Assembly: GCF_042651425.1 (NCBI RefSeq)
Contig: NZ_JBHSCW010000003.1
Coordinates: 868,001 to 932,000, forward strand
Direction of reading: 5' to 3'
Length of the DNA: 64,000 nucleotides
Source of the DNA: Fodinicurvata halophila
Lineage (GTDB): Bacteria > Pseudomonadota > Alphaproteobacteria > Kiloniellales > DSM-21159
The translations under genes and the position numbers were made by a program. This document shows, in pieces, positions 1-8,955 of the stretch (position 1 is its first letter; every line of letters begins with the position of its first letter). The notes under the pieces were generated by a model that made no database searches, had not been told where the DNA came from, and was given only the letters and a program-made list of their open reading frames with translations.

Positions 1-1
1 G

Positions 2-160
2 CTGACCCTGGAAGGCCTGGTTTATGCGGGGCTCGGCCTCGTGATCGGCGTTGCTTTCGCCGCCCTGCTGGAATATGCCGGACGGACCTTGTTTTGCAGC
101 CCTCGACAGGTGAAAAGGAAAGATCAGGATGGCGGACAGCAACGCCCCCTCTCCGGGTGA
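2..160 (+). CDS. C-terminal tail of an unidentified membrane protein (partial)
   Basis: An open frame enters from the left edge and stops at the TGA at 158-160. The 52 visible residues start with a hydrophobic stretch of about 24 residues (LVYAGLGLVIGVAFAALL), typical of one membrane helix, then a basic polar tail rich in Lys, Arg, Gln and Gly. The last 32 bases overlap the start of the following SDR gene, which suggests co-transcription. Too little is visible to name a family. The start lies outside the window. Confidence 0.45.
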   Translation: MTLEGLVYAGLGLVIGVAFAALLEYAGRTLFCSPRQVKRKDQDGGQQRPLSG

Positions 161-890
161 GAGTGAAACCTCCCGATCCGGCAGCTTCAACGGCCGTGTT
201 GCCCTGGTCACAGGCGCCACGCGCGGTATCGGTCGAGCCGTCGCAAAACTGCTGGCCGCGGAAGGTGCGCAGACGGTCCTGGTCGCCCGCACCGTGGGTG
301 CCCTGGAGGAAGTGGACGACGAGATCTGCAAGGCCGGCGGGCTGAAGCCCACCCTCGTACCGCTGGATTTGACGGAACTGGACCGCATCGACGGCATCGG
401 AGCCGCTCTCTACGAACGCTACGGAAAGCTGGATGTCCTGGTCGGCAATGCCGGCGCTCTGGGCGTGCTCTCTCCTGTCGCTCACATTCCGCCAAAGACC
501 TGGGAGGAGACCTTCACGATCAACGTCCATGCCAATTACCGCCTGCTACGCAGCCTCGACCCCCTGCTGCGCCTCTCCGAGGCTGGACGTGCCCTTTTCG
601 TCACATCCGGACAGGCCAGCAAGGCCAATGCCTACTGGTCTCTCTACGCCGCCACCAAGGCGGCCCTGGACGCCCTCGTGAAGAGCTACGCCGAAGAGGT
701 GCAGAAGTTCGGCATCAGGGCCAATCTGCTCTCGCCCGGTCCTATCCGCACGTCCATGCGCGCCGAGGCTTTCCCCGGCGAAAATCCGGAGACGCTGCGC
801 ACACCGGAGGAAATCGCTGCGGCTTTCCTGCCCCCCCTGCAGCCGGACTACGATCGCACCGGCGAGGTGATTGCCCTGCCTCGTCCATGA
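129..890 (+). CDS. SDR family NAD(P)-dependent oxidoreductase
   Basis: A 253-residue classical short-chain dehydrogenase. The Rossmann glycine motif TGATRGIG lies at residues 29-36, NAG at 107-109, and the catalytic residues are Ser160, Tyr173 and Lys177 (YAATK). The length is normal for the family. The ATG is preceded by AAGGA at a good distance. The C-terminus lacks the usual GG-x-substrate-loop ending and finishes soon after a loop rich in Pro and Glu. The substrate cannot be read from the sequence; this subgroup resembles YciK-type SDRs. It overlaps the preceding membrane-protein tail and converges on der. Confidence 0.9.
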   Translation: MADSNAPSPGESETSRSGSFNGRVALVTGATRGIGRAVAKLLAAEGAQTVLVARTVGALEEVDDEICKAGGLKPTLVPLDLTELDRIDGIGAALYERYGKLDVLVGNAGALGVLSPVAHIPPKTWEETFTINVHANYRLLRSLDPLLRLSEAGRALFVTSGQASKANAYWSLYAATKAALDALVKSYAEEVQKFGIRANLLSPGPIRTSMRAEAFPGENPETLRTPEEIAAAFLPPLQPDYDRTGEVIALPRP

Positions 891-904
891 CAGGGCGCGT
901 CGGT

Positions 905-2257
905 TCAGGAAACGTAGGGGTTCTTCGGCTTCTTCAGGTGCATGCGGATCGGCGTGCCGGGCATGTCGAAATCCTCGCGCAACGCGTTCTCCAGATAGCG
1001 CAGGTAGGAGTCCGGCAGGTCCGTCGGATTCGAACAGGATATGGCAAACGTCGGAGGGCGCGTGCGCGCCTGGGTGATGTATTTCATGCGAATGCGCCGT
1101 CCACCAGGAGCCGGTGGTGGATGCGCTGACGCCACATCCTCGAGCCAGCGGTTGAGCAACCCTGTCGACAGGCGCTTGTTCCAGACTTCATAGGCCGCCA
1201 TTACCGCATCCAGCAAGCGCGGCAGTCCGCGCCCCTCGCGTGCCGAAATGGGAACCACAGGAATACCCCTGGTCTGCGGAAACGAGCGCTGCAGGCGGTC
1301 GCGGATTGCCCGCATGGTGCCCTGCCTGTCCTCGCAGGCATCCCACTTGTTCACGGCGATCACCAGGGCGCGGCCCTCCTCCTCGACCTGACGGGCGATG
1401 GTCAGGTCCTGCTTCTCGAGGCCCAGGCCTGCATCGAGAACCAGAACCACCACCTGGGCATAGTCGATCGAGCGCTTCGTATCGGCGATGGACAGGCGCT
1501 CCACCTTGTCCTCGACACGCGAGCGCCGCCGCAAGCCGGCGGTATCGACCAGGCGTATGGGGCGCCCCTTGAAATCCCAGTCCACCGAAATGGAATCGCG
1601 CGTGATCCCGGCTTCGGGACCGGTCAGCAGTCGTTCCTCGCCCAGCAGCTTGTTGATCAGGGTGGATTTTCCGACATTGGGGCGCCCCACGACAGCCAGC
1701 TGCAGTGGCCCCCTGTCTTCCTCCAGACCGAACTCCTCCTCTTCCTCCTCAGGCTCCTCGGCCTCGGGGAACAGGGGGTTGAGAAACTCGTAGAGCTCGT
1801 CCAGCCCCAGCCCATGCTCCGCCGACAGGGCAATGGGCTCACCCAGTCCCAGGCTGTAGGCATCCAAGCGGCCGGCTTCACCTGCAATCCCCTCCGCCTT
1901 GTTGGCAGCCAGCAGGACAGGTACCTCCCCGCGTCGCAGCCAGTCGCCAAAGTACTGGTCCAAGGGTGTCACGCCGGCCCGCGCGTCGATCATCATGATC
2001 ACCGCATCTGCATCTCGCACGGCCAGCTCCGTCTGGCGCCGCATGCGTGCTTCCAGGCTGTCATCGTTCACGTCATCCAGCCCGGCGGTATCGATCACCG
2101 TGAACTCAAGGTCAAAGAGATGCCCCTGCCCTTCCCGTCGATCCCGGGTCACACCCGGCTGGTCGTCAACCAGCGCCACTCTTCGCCCCACCAGACGATT
2201 GAACAGAGTGGACTTGCCGACGTTGGGCCGGCCGATGATCGCAAGTGTGAAAGCCAT
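905..2257 (-). CDS. der: Ribosome-biogenesis GTPase Der (EngA)
   Basis: A 450-residue protein with two tandem GTPase domains, the hallmark of Der, which is needed for 50S subunit maturation. The first P-loop GRPNVGKS is at 9-16 with DTAGL near 57; the second GRPNVGKS is at 191-198 with a DTAGLRR switch and NKWD. An acidic linker of consecutive Glu residues (about 165-182) joins the domains, and a KH-like domain closes the protein (RIRMKYITQ and following). It is the last gene of a yfgM-bamB-der run, 12 bases after bamB, an order common in Proteobacteria. Confidence 0.98.
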   Translation of the reverse strand: MAFTLAIIGRPNVGKSTLFNRLVGRRVALVDDQPGVTRDRREGQGHLFDLEFTVIDTAGLDDVNDDSLEARMRRQTELAVRDADAVIMMIDARAGVTPLDQYFGDWLRRGEVPVLLAANKAEGIAGEAGRLDAYSLGLGEPIALSAEHGLGLDELYEFLNPLFPEAEEPEEEEEEFGLEEDRGPLQLAVVGRPNVGKSTLINKLLGEERLLTGPEAGITRDSISVDWDFKGRPIRLVDTAGLRRRSRVEDKVERLSIADTKRSIDYAQVVVLVLDAGLGLEKQDLTIARQVEEEGRALVIAVNKWDACEDRQGTMRAIRDRLQRSFPQTRGIPVVPISAREGRGLPRLLDAVMAAYEVWNKRLSTGLLNRWLEDVASAHPPPAPGGRRIRMKYITQARTRPPTFAISCSNPTDLPDSYLRYLENALREDFDMPGTPIRMHLKKPKNPYVS

Positions 2258-2269
2258 GGAACGATTTAC

Positions 2270-3601
2270 TCAGCGCAGGGCCAGAAGGCGCCCATCCACG
2301 GTGATGACATACAGCGTCTCGCCGGCAACCACCGGGGTGAGTGCAGCCCCTGCCGGCAGGTTGATGCGGCCCGCCATTTCACCGGTCTCTGCCTGATAGA
2401 GACGCAACTCTCCAGTGTTGCTGGCAACGATCAGGTTCCCACCTCCCATGATCGGTCCGTGCCAGACAATGGGATCCTCGCGGTCTTCCGGGTCCTCGAA
2501 ACGCGGCAGTTCCGAAACCCAGCGTATCGTGCCCTCTTCGCGGACAAGGGCGACCAGCTCGTTGTTGTTCGACAGGACATAGATCATGTTGCCCGCTGAC
2601 CAGGGCATTTCAATCCCGCCGATTTCGGCTTCCCAGACCCGCAGGCCACGGCGCTGGTCGATGGCCACCATAAGGCCGGCATTGCTGATCGCCGTCAGCA
2701 ATCCGCGATCCAGGACCGGCATGCCGCGAATGTGGGAAAGGTCCCGACTGCGATCCGAACGGCGGAACCCGGCAAGGCCATCGTCCCAGAGCGCACGGCC
2801 GTTTCGGGCCATTACCGAGACCACCTCACCCGAGGAAAAGGCCGCCACAACGGAGCTGTCGTTGGCAGCGGGCGCCGCGGCGCCAATGAAGGCGGTCTCC
2901 TCTTCGATTCCAGCAAAGTCCCAGAGACGCTCGCCGCTGTCGGCATCGAAGGCATAGAGCCGGTTGTCGAGAGAGATCACATAGACCTGCTCGTTTGCCA
3001 CCGTGGGCGCTGCACGGATCGGCAGCAGTGTCGTGTTCTCCCAGCGCACTTCCCCGTTCGCCGGATTCAGGGCAAAGACCTCGCCAAAGCCCGTGGTCGC
3101 GTACAGGGTACCCTCCGCATAGGCCAGTCCGCCTCCGAAGCGGCCGTCACTGTCCTTGTCCCCCGACAGGTCGGCCCGCCACTTCTGGCCACCGTTCCCG
3201 GTGTTGAACGCCGAGACGCGACTATGGGAATCCATGGCATAGACAGTGTCGCCTACGACAATCGGCTGCGCCAACAGGCGATTGCTCTCGGTGTTGCCGC
3301 TCCCGATACTGCTACTCCAGGCCACGTTCAGCGAACTGCTGAGCGCCAGGTTCTGCAGGTCGTTTTGAGCGTTGCCCCCGCTTTGGGCCCAGTCCCTGTT
3401 GCGCTCGGCAGGCGGCACGGAGACCCGCGTGTCCTGGGCTTCCGCATTGGGCTCAAGCGCGCGATCGCTTTCCAGCACAGAGATACGCTCACCAGGCAAC
3501 GGCGGAGCCTCGGGCTCTCCGAACCAGCCATCGAAGGTTCCACAGCCCCCAAGCAGAAGAAGCCCGGACAGCGCCAGTGTGCTTAGCAGTTTGTTCGACA
3601 T
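2270..3601 (-). CDS. bamB: Outer-membrane assembly lipoprotein BamB-like (PQQ-repeat beta-propeller)
   Basis: 443 residues. The chosen ATG begins a lipoprotein signal with lipobox LGGC (Cys20); an upstream in-frame ATG at 3757 would run deep into the yfgM-like gene and lacks a signal sequence. The mature part carries repeated PQQ-type blades (G-x-LYALD/A-x-x-G-x-x-W patterns such as VYAMDSHSRVSAFNTGNGGQKW). BamB is the periplasmic scaffold of the BAM complex that inserts beta-barrel proteins. It sits 7 bases after the YfgM-like gene and before der, its usual neighbours. Blade count was not determined. Confidence 0.92.
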   Translation of the reverse strand: MSNKLLSTLALSGLLLLGGCGTFDGWFGEPEAPPLPGERISVLESDRALEPNAEAQDTRVSVPPAERNRDWAQSGGNAQNDLQNLALSSSLNVAWSSSIGSGNTESNRLLAQPIVVGDTVYAMDSHSRVSAFNTGNGGQKWRADLSGDKDSDGRFGGGLAYAEGTLYATTGFGEVFALNPANGEVRWENTTLLPIRAAPTVANEQVYVISLDNRLYAFDADSGERLWDFAGIEEETAFIGAAAPAANDSSVVAAFSSGEVVSVMARNGRALWDDGLAGFRRSDRSRDLSHIRGMPVLDRGLLTAISNAGLMVAIDQRRGLRVWEAEIGGIEMPWSAGNMIYVLSNNNELVALVREEGTIRWVSELPRFEDPEDREDPIVWHGPIMGGGNLIVASNTGELRLYQAETGEMAGRINLPAGAALTPVVAGETLYVITVDGRLLALR

Positions 3602-3608
3602 CGCGTGT

Positions 3609-4253
3609 TCACTCCGAGATGGTGGCAAGCATCTGTGTGGCGCGCTGGCGCACACGGCCGGATGCCTGGGCGTCATCGGCAATTGCCTCAAGATGTTCGC
3701 GGGCACGCGCCGTATCGCCTTGCTCGAGGGCGGCCAGCGCGGCGACCTCCAGGGCAAGCGGACGATAGGGGCCCTGGTTTTCGATCTGCTCCGAGAGCAT
3801 ATCCTCCGCCGCCTGATAATCCCCCATATCCAGGCGATACTGTGCCGCCTGGATCAGGGCGGCACCGCGCCACACCTGTGGAGCCGAACTGCCCGCCACG
3901 GATTCCAGCGTTGCTGCGGCTTCTTCGGGACTGCCGTTGCGCGCCAGGATACCAGCCTCCTGGAAGGCCGCCAGGACGCTGTAGCCGCTGCTATCTCCCG
4001 AGGCGATCTCCTCGAACGCGCTTAGAGCCGTCTCCGGGTCCTCCTCGGCGTCGGTCTGTTGGCTGGCAACGAAATAGCGCTGGGACGCTTCGGTCCTCTG
4101 CTGTTGCTGCCAGGCCTTCCAGCCCTCGTTCCCTGCCACCGTCAGCACGACCGCAGCCACGGCAATACCGATGTAGACACCATACTTCTTTCCAAAGGCC
4201 ACCCACTTGTCGCGGCGGACCTCTTCATCAACTTCGCGGAATATATCGCTCAC
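3609..4253 (-). CDS. YfgM-like inner-membrane TPR protein
   Basis: 214 residues from a GTG start that has GAGGGG seven bases upstream; upstream in-frame codons give a basic, unlike-family extension. A short cytoplasmic N-terminus (SDIFREVDEEVRRDKW) leads to one membrane helix (about residues 20-40, GVYIGIAVAAVVLTVAG) and then alpha-helical tetratricopeptide-like repeats rich in Ala and Glu. YfgM family proteins anchor in the inner membrane, expose TPRs to the periplasm and work with secretion and chaperone factors. Position directly before bamB fits. Confidence 0.85.
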   Translation of the reverse strand: MSDIFREVDEEVRRDKWVAFGKKYGVYIGIAVAAVVLTVAGNEGWKAWQQQQRTEASQRYFVASQQTDAEEDPETALSAFEEIASGDSSGYSVLAAFQEAGILARNGSPEEAAATLESVAGSSAPQVWRGAALIQAAQYRLDMGDYQAAEDMLSEQIENQGPYRPLALEVAALAALEQGDTARAREHLEAIADDAQASGRVRQRATQMLATISE

Positions 4254-4409
4254 GACAGCCCCTCGGCTTGAACATTCAACGGAACCGGGTGGACGGTTAT
4301 CATCCGCTGCCTGCCCGGTCCCTCTTGTCTTGTCTCTGCGCCTGCCGTCCTTACCCTGCCGGCAGCCGCGCAGCAACATAGCTTGCCTGCCCCGGCTTGA
4401 TAAGGGAAA

Positions 4410-4437
4410 TTGCGCATGAATTCTAACTCTGTATCAT
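4410..4437 (+). promoter_or_regulatory. Candidate sigma-70 promoter for the DUF2794 gene
   Basis: TTGCGC (4410-4415), a 16-base spacer and TATCAT (4432-4437) lie about 100 bases before the DUF2794 start, in the 283-base gap that separates it from the divergent yfgM-like gene. No other feature is seen in this gap. Confidence 0.45.
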
Positions 4438-4536
4438 GCAGGCATCCGCTTGCCGGCGTTAGATCGGCTGTGGACGCTCAGCGGCAAATGGGCGACACTC
4501 GAAAAGAGCGCGAAGGGAAGAGAAGGTAGGCAGCCT

Positions 4537-4881
4537 ATGGCAAAGGTCGTGCGGCTCGAAGACATTCGGATCGACCGCAAACAACGCGCCACGCCGCTCT
4601 ATTTCAACAGAACCGAGCTTGATGCCCTGCTGTCCCTCTACAGTCACCAGGTCGCCGACGGCGAATGGCGCGACTATGCGATCGACCACAAGCCCGGCAT
4701 GGCCATGTTCTCCGTTTTCCGTCACAGCTTCGACAGGCCCTTGTTCACCATCGCCAAGCGCATGCAGACGACGGGCAATGTTCCCGAATACATGCTTTTC
4801 GACACCCAGAAGATGCTTGCCCGCAAGGGACGGCTGACGGACCTGCTGGATTACTTCCGCAAGAAGCTGGAAGTGGTCTGA
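4537..4881 (+). CDS. DUF2794 family protein
   Basis: 114 residues starting MAKVVRLEDIR, preceded by a purine-rich AGAGAAGG tract; an upstream in-frame ATG at 4450 gives a non-conserved leader and is not preferred. The protein has the compact pattern of DUF2794 (FNRTELDALLSLYS, then RDYAIDH and a Phe-rich core, ending in DLLDYFRKKLEVV). The family is essentially alphaproteobacterial and has no assigned function. It stands alone between a divergent and a convergent neighbour. Confidence 0.85.
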   Translation: MAKVVRLEDIRIDRKQRATPLYFNRTELDALLSLYSHQVADGEWRDYAIDHKPGMAMFSVFRHSFDRPLFTIAKRMQTTGNVPEYMLFDTQKMLARKGRLTDLLDYFRKKLEVV

Positions 4882-4970
4882 GCGTTTTACGCTGGAGGAC
4901 GGAGCAGCGCGGTCAAAGGCTGGGGACTGGGAGAAGACAGCCCTGACGCCCCGTGTCACCCTCACAGGGC

Positions 4971-5885
4971 TTATGTCTGCCCCCAGGACATGTCCCGGAA
5001 CCGGTCCAACGGAATCTTCAGATAGCGGACATCGTTGTCCTCCGCCGCTGGCAGGCAGCCGCCCCTGATGTTCACCTGCAGGGACTGCAGGATCAGCTTC
5101 GGCATGGTCAGGGTACGATCGCGCGCCTCGCGCAGGGCCACATACCCCTCGGCATCCTTGTCCGCGACATGCAGGTTCGCGCGCTTCTGCTCCGCCACCG
5201 TGCTCTCCCAGCGCGGCTCCCGGCCGCCAGGCTGGTAGTCGTGACCGGTGAAAAGACGGGTCTCGTCGGGCAAGGAAAGGATTTTCTGGATAGACTCCCA
5301 CAGTTGCCCGGCATCGCCGCCGGGAAAATCCGCACGCGCTGTTCCACCGTCCGGCATGAACAGCGTGTCATGCACGAACGCCGCATCGCCGATGACATAG
5401 GTCACGGAGGCTGGCGTATGCCCCGGACAGAGCATGACCCGTGCCTCCAGGTCCCCGATGCGGAAGGTCTCGCCATCGGCGAACAGTCTGTCCCACTGGG
5501 ACCCGTCCGCGGAAAAGTCCTCCAGATTGTAGAGCCGCTTCCAGAACTCCTGGACACCGACGACCTTTTCGCCGATGGCAATCGGTGCGTCCGTCCTTTC
5601 CCTCAGATAGCCCGCCGCCGAGAAATGATCGGCATGGGGATGAGTATCCAGGATCCATTCCAGTTCGATCTGCTTCGTACGGACGTAGTCCAGAATGGCA
5701 TCGGCATTCACGGTGGCCGTGCTGCCCGCCCTTTCCTCGAAGTCGAGCACCGGGTCGATGATGACGCCCTTCTTTGTCGCAGGGTCGTGAACCACGTACT
5801 GGAGACTGGATGTGCGCGTGTCGAAGAAGGCCCTGACCAGCGGACGCACCAATCCTTCGGCAATTGCAGTATCTTCGATCGCCAT
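4971..5885 (-). CDS. MBL-fold metallohydrolase, persulfide-dioxygenase/ETHE1-like
   Basis: 304 residues. The ATG at 5885 has GAGGAGG seven bases upstream; two in-frame GTG codons just before it are less well placed. The metal motif THPHADH lies at 81-87, followed by CPGHTP (third histidine) and HDTLF (bridging Asp) and a final TGHDY, the metallo-beta-lactamase ligand set. The N-terminus (SSLQYVVHDPATKKGVIIDPVLDFE) is typical of the BLH/ETHE1 branch that oxidises glutathione persulfide or detoxifies sulfide. No rhodanese domain is fused, and no CstR/BigR-type regulator is adjacent, so the exact substrate is open. Confidence 0.85.
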   Translation of the reverse strand: MAIEDTAIAEGLVRPLVRAFFDTRTSSLQYVVHDPATKKGVIIDPVLDFEERAGSTATVNADAILDYVRTKQIELEWILDTHPHADHFSAAGYLRERTDAPIAIGEKVVGVQEFWKRLYNLEDFSADGSQWDRLFADGETFRIGDLEARVMLCPGHTPASVTYVIGDAAFVHDTLFMPDGGTARADFPGGDAGQLWESIQKILSLPDETRLFTGHDYQPGGREPRWESTVAEQKRANLHVADKDAEGYVALREARDRTLTMPKLILQSLQVNIRGGCLPAAEDNDVRYLKIPLDRFRDMSWGQT

Positions 5886-5966
5886 CACCACGCCTCCTCT
5901 CGGCTGACACGATTAAACATAATCCAGCATGCAATTGCGAGAACGCTTGCTGGGTATGACAACCTT

Positions 5967-5990
5967 CAGGCGGGAAATTCCTTCCGCCTG
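5967..5990 (-). terminator. Hairpin after the 6001-6375 gene
   Basis: CAGGCGG and CCGCCTG are inverted copies separated by ten bases, just beyond the stop of the minus-strand gene at 6001. No long T run follows, so terminator activity is only probable. Confidence 0.35.
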
Positions 5991-6000
5991 GGCGCGCAGG

Positions 6001-6375
6001 TTAGTCTGTCTCGAAACTGAAGCGTTCCTGTACCTGTTCGTGAGCCAGACCGCTATGCAAAGTCAGAACAATGACGCGCGCCTCCAGGGAGTCCGGGTAT
6101 TTTGGAGCGTTCTGGCAGGTTTCGTCGAGGGCCGTCAGGGCCTGGGCCCCGTGATGCGCAGCGTAGTCAGAAGACCCCAGCAGGCAGTAGGCCAGGACGT
6201 TTGCGGCCCGGGCACAGTTCTCCTCGCCCGTGCCTCCCTCTTCCTTGAGGAGCCTGATGATCGTCAGCTTGACGGCATCCGGCACGCCGCCAGCCACCAG
6301 GCCGGCACGGCTCAAGGCATCGTCCAGCCGACGGTATTCCTTGGAGCGTCCGAAAAACGAGAAAAGACCGAACAT
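6001..6375 (-). CDS. Hypothetical protein
   Basis: 124 residues from the ATG at 6375 (MFGLFSFFGRSKEYRRLDDAL). No family is recognised. The protein appears mostly helical, with a small hydrophobic N-terminus, two cysteines in the middle and an acidic end. A longer reading begins at the GTG at 6420, which overlaps the stop of the upstream metallopeptidase-like gene as GTGA; that overlap favours translational coupling, whereas neither start has a clear ribosome site. It probably forms a two-gene unit with that secreted protein. Confidence 0.6.
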   Translation of the reverse strand: MFGLFSFFGRSKEYRRLDDALSRAGLVAGGVPDAVKLTIIRLLKEEGGTGEENCARAANVLAYCLLGSSDYAAHHGAQALTALDETCQNAPKYPDSLEARVIVLTLHSGLAHEQVQERFSFETD

Positions 6376-6416
6376 GGGGCGGCAATAAAGCAAAGCCGGC
6401 GCGGGGACAAGATGGA

Positions 6417-8111
6417 TCACTCCAGGCGCCGGTATTCCCAGGTCACCGACGACGCTCCGGGAAGGGTTTCCTCCATGGAGAGGCTGTTGCCTTCACAGCT
6501 ATAGCGACGTGTGCGCAGCAGGACATCCCCGCCCTTGTCCCGGTTTTCCCGGATGCGCGAGACATCGCCGTCCGGCTCGAAGATCTCCAGGTTCAAGTCT
6601 ACTGTGGACTCCGCTTCGCAGAGCCGGAGCTTCTCCCCCTCGACGGACCAGCGACCCGCGGCGCCCAGCGCCAACGAAGCCAGACCCTGCCACAGCTCGC
6701 CCTCCTCGCTGAGAACGGAGCTCGTGCCTTCGCCGGGCGTGGGGCTCTGCTCGTAACGACCATCGGCCTGCAGGATCAGGTAGCGTTGCAGATCAGGGTA
6801 CTGCAGGTCCTGGAAGACACCCGTGTCGCGCAGCTCGCGCTCGATCACCTTGCCGTACCCGCCCGACACCAGCTCCCAGCCTCCGATCAGGCAGTGGTCG
6901 GCCGTTTCATCCCTTGCCGTCAGCAGACATCCGCGACAGGGATCCTTGCGCCCGTCCAGCACAAGCCGGAACCCCTCCGCTTCCTCAATGCCGTATCCGG
7001 CCAACCGGACCCTTTTCGCGCTGCCCTCCTCCACCGTGAGCTCTTCCGGCAGTTCGACCCAGTCCCGGGATGAGGGCTCACGCACTTTCCAGGTTCCCTT
7101 CTCCGTGGCACGCCGCAACGTCCAGTGGCCGCACGCAAACTCCAACTGCGCCCGGGCCAGCACGAAGCGATCGAAGGTGATGCTGTGCTCACGACTGCGG
7201 TTCCAGACATGGATATCGCCCGGAAAGGGAGTGGAGGCCACGGCCCCGCCGCCAGGAAGGCGCAGGTCCTGGTCCAGGTACGCCTGGGCAAAATGCTGCC
7301 AGTCAGTCGGCGCCAGGACGTGCGCCAGCGCATCCTGCTGGGCGGACTGACCCTCCTCGGCAGGCATGGCCGTCATCAGGTCGGCCACGGCCGGCGCTCC
7401 GAAGGTCTCGGACAGCCAGAAGAAGAAGACCACGCTGTCGGTCCCCAGTGCGGTCAGCGGCACATGATCCGAGAGGGAGTCGAAGCCCGCGACAAATCCT
7501 TGGCTGTGTGTAGTCCCTGGAAATGCAAGGTTCGCAAACCATTCGGCCGTGCCCTCGACCCACCAGTCACTGGCCGAAAGGTTTGCCTTTACCGGCATCT
7601 CGGCCTTCTGCACGCAATGGAAGAACTCGTGTGCCATCGTGAACGCCATTCCTCGTGCGCCGGTAAGACCCGCATAAACGGCAACCAGGCAGCCATCGGA
7701 GGTCTCTACAGCAACACCATGGGCATCATGAGCATACCCGCCACTCTCCTCCTCTTCCGTTGGCAGCAAGTGCGATAGCCAAATCGTCAAGTCATCAGGC
7801 GCCAGCCTGCCTACGTCGGACAGGGCCGCTGCGGAACGCTCGACGCTGCGTCGGACTTCGCGCCGCATCACCCGCAAGTCGACAGCCGGAAAATCATAGC
7901 TGGAGACAATGCGGACCTCCCGCACTCCTTTGGGTGTATCAATGGTGAAGCGCTCAACCTCGTCACAAGGCAGGTCCATACCGGCCACACGCGGATCGGC
8001 ATCGGCAAGGTAGTCCCCTGCCGCGCAATCATCGAAGGCACTGGCCGTCATTGGCCAGAAAAACGCCAGCAACAGAAGGGCCAGTCCCGACCCGGGCTTG
8101 AGATAACGCAT
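6417..8111 (-). CDS. Secreted HExxH protein, putative gluzincin-type metallopeptidase
   Basis: 564 residues with a clear signal peptide (basic start, hydrophobic core, AxA-like site near residue 25). HEFFH at 161-165 follows a helix GARGMAFTMA, and WWVEGTAEW at 183-191 supplies Glu186/Glu190 as a third-ligand candidate 21-25 residues later, the gluzincin arrangement. The C-terminal third (from about residue 410) has beta-rich sequence ending in TWEYRRLE that resembles a lipocalin-like quality-of-fold domain rather than a protease. No named family was recognised. Cysteines at 29 and 49 and in the CRGC motif suggest disulfides, in line with export. Confidence 0.7.
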   Translation of the reverse strand: MRYLKPGSGLALLLLAFFWPMTASAFDDCAAGDYLADADPRVAGMDLPCDEVERFTIDTPKGVREVRIVSSYDFPAVDLRVMRREVRRSVERSAAALSDVGRLAPDDLTIWLSHLLPTEEEESGGYAHDAHGVAVETSDGCLVAVYAGLTGARGMAFTMAHEFFHCVQKAEMPVKANLSASDWWVEGTAEWFANLAFPGTTHSQGFVAGFDSLSDHVPLTALGTDSVVFFFWLSETFGAPAVADLMTAMPAEEGQSAQQDALAHVLAPTDWQHFAQAYLDQDLRLPGGGAVASTPFPGDIHVWNRSREHSITFDRFVLARAQLEFACGHWTLRRATEKGTWKVREPSSRDWVELPEELTVEEGSAKRVRLAGYGIEEAEGFRLVLDGRKDPCRGCLLTARDETADHCLIGGWELVSGGYGKVIERELRDTGVFQDLQYPDLQRYLILQADGRYEQSPTPGEGTSSVLSEEGELWQGLASLALGAAGRWSVEGEKLRLCEAESTVDLNLEIFEPDGDVSRIRENRDKGGDVLLRTRRYSCEGNSLSMEETLPGASSVTWEYRRLE

Positions 8112-8309
8112 ACCCTTTTACCCCTGTCGCTTGCTGCGCCATCCGCATGAGGCCTTGGATAAAGCTCAGGATATCCTAGCAGGAATCCATCCAGCCTCTA
8201 CCCCTTCCCATCCCTCTCCAGGAGCAACGGGGCTCCTCCCACAAGGAACCCTCTTGCCAGGAGCCTTCCCGTATGGATTTCTGAAGCAAGCTTGCAAGGG
8301 AACAGCTCA

Positions 8310-8948
8310 ATGACTCTGGAGCACTGGCTGGCGTTCGTCGCCGCCTCGACCATCCTGCTCATGATCCCGGGACCGACGATGCTGCTCGTCATATCCCATG
8401 CCCTCAGCCGGGGGCGCCAGGCCGCAGGCGCCAGCGTGGCCGGCGTCGTTCTGGGGGACTTCACGGCCATGACCGCCTCCCTGATGGGACTGGGCGCGAT
8501 CCTGGCGGCGTCGGCCAGCGCCTTCATGATCCTGAAGTGGATTGGCGCGGCCTATCTCGTCTATCTCGGAATCCGGCTGTGGCGCGCCCCGGTCGCGCAG
8601 GAGCAGGCTGAGAGCCCGCACAACCCAGCGCCCAAGCGCGGTGGCCTTCCCGTGTTCCTCCACACCTACACGGTCACCGCCCTCAATCCGAAAAGCATCG
8701 TCTTCTTCATCGCCTTCCTGCCCCAGTTCCTGGTCTCCGGACAGCCGGTGCTGGCACAGATGGCGATTCTCGAAGTGACCTTCCTCATCCTCGCTGCAAT
8801 CAACGCCGCGGCCTTCGCCCTGCTGGCCGCGGCCGCCCGGGAAAGGATCAGCCGCCCGCGGACCCAGCGCCTGCTCAATCGCACCGGCGGTTCGCTGCTG
8901 ATCGGGGCCGGTCTCCTGGCCGCCGGCTGGAAGCGGGTCACGGAATAG
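8310..8948 (+). CDS. LysE family amino-acid exporter/translocator
   Basis: 212 residues, all hydrophobic segments with short loops, about six membrane helices. The N-terminal signature AASTILLMIPGPTMLLVISHALSRGR is diagnostic for LysE/RhtB exporters (conserved PGP). The ATG is preceded by AAGGGA; a TTG six codons upstream is less likely. The fourth segment LNPKSIVFFIAFLPQF also matches the family. It converges with threonine aldolase, which could be functionally related (threonine/homoserine efflux) but is on the opposite strand. The exported amino acid is unknown. Confidence 0.92.
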   Translation: MTLEHWLAFVAASTILLMIPGPTMLLVISHALSRGRQAAGASVAGVVLGDFTAMTASLMGLGAILAASASAFMILKWIGAAYLVYLGIRLWRAPVAQEQAESPHNPAPKRGGLPVFLHTYTVTALNPKSIVFFIAFLPQFLVSGQPVLAQMAILEVTFLILAAINAAAFALLAAAARERISRPRTQRLLNRTGGSLLIGAGLLAAGWKRVTE

Positions 8949-8955
8949 ACACGCC

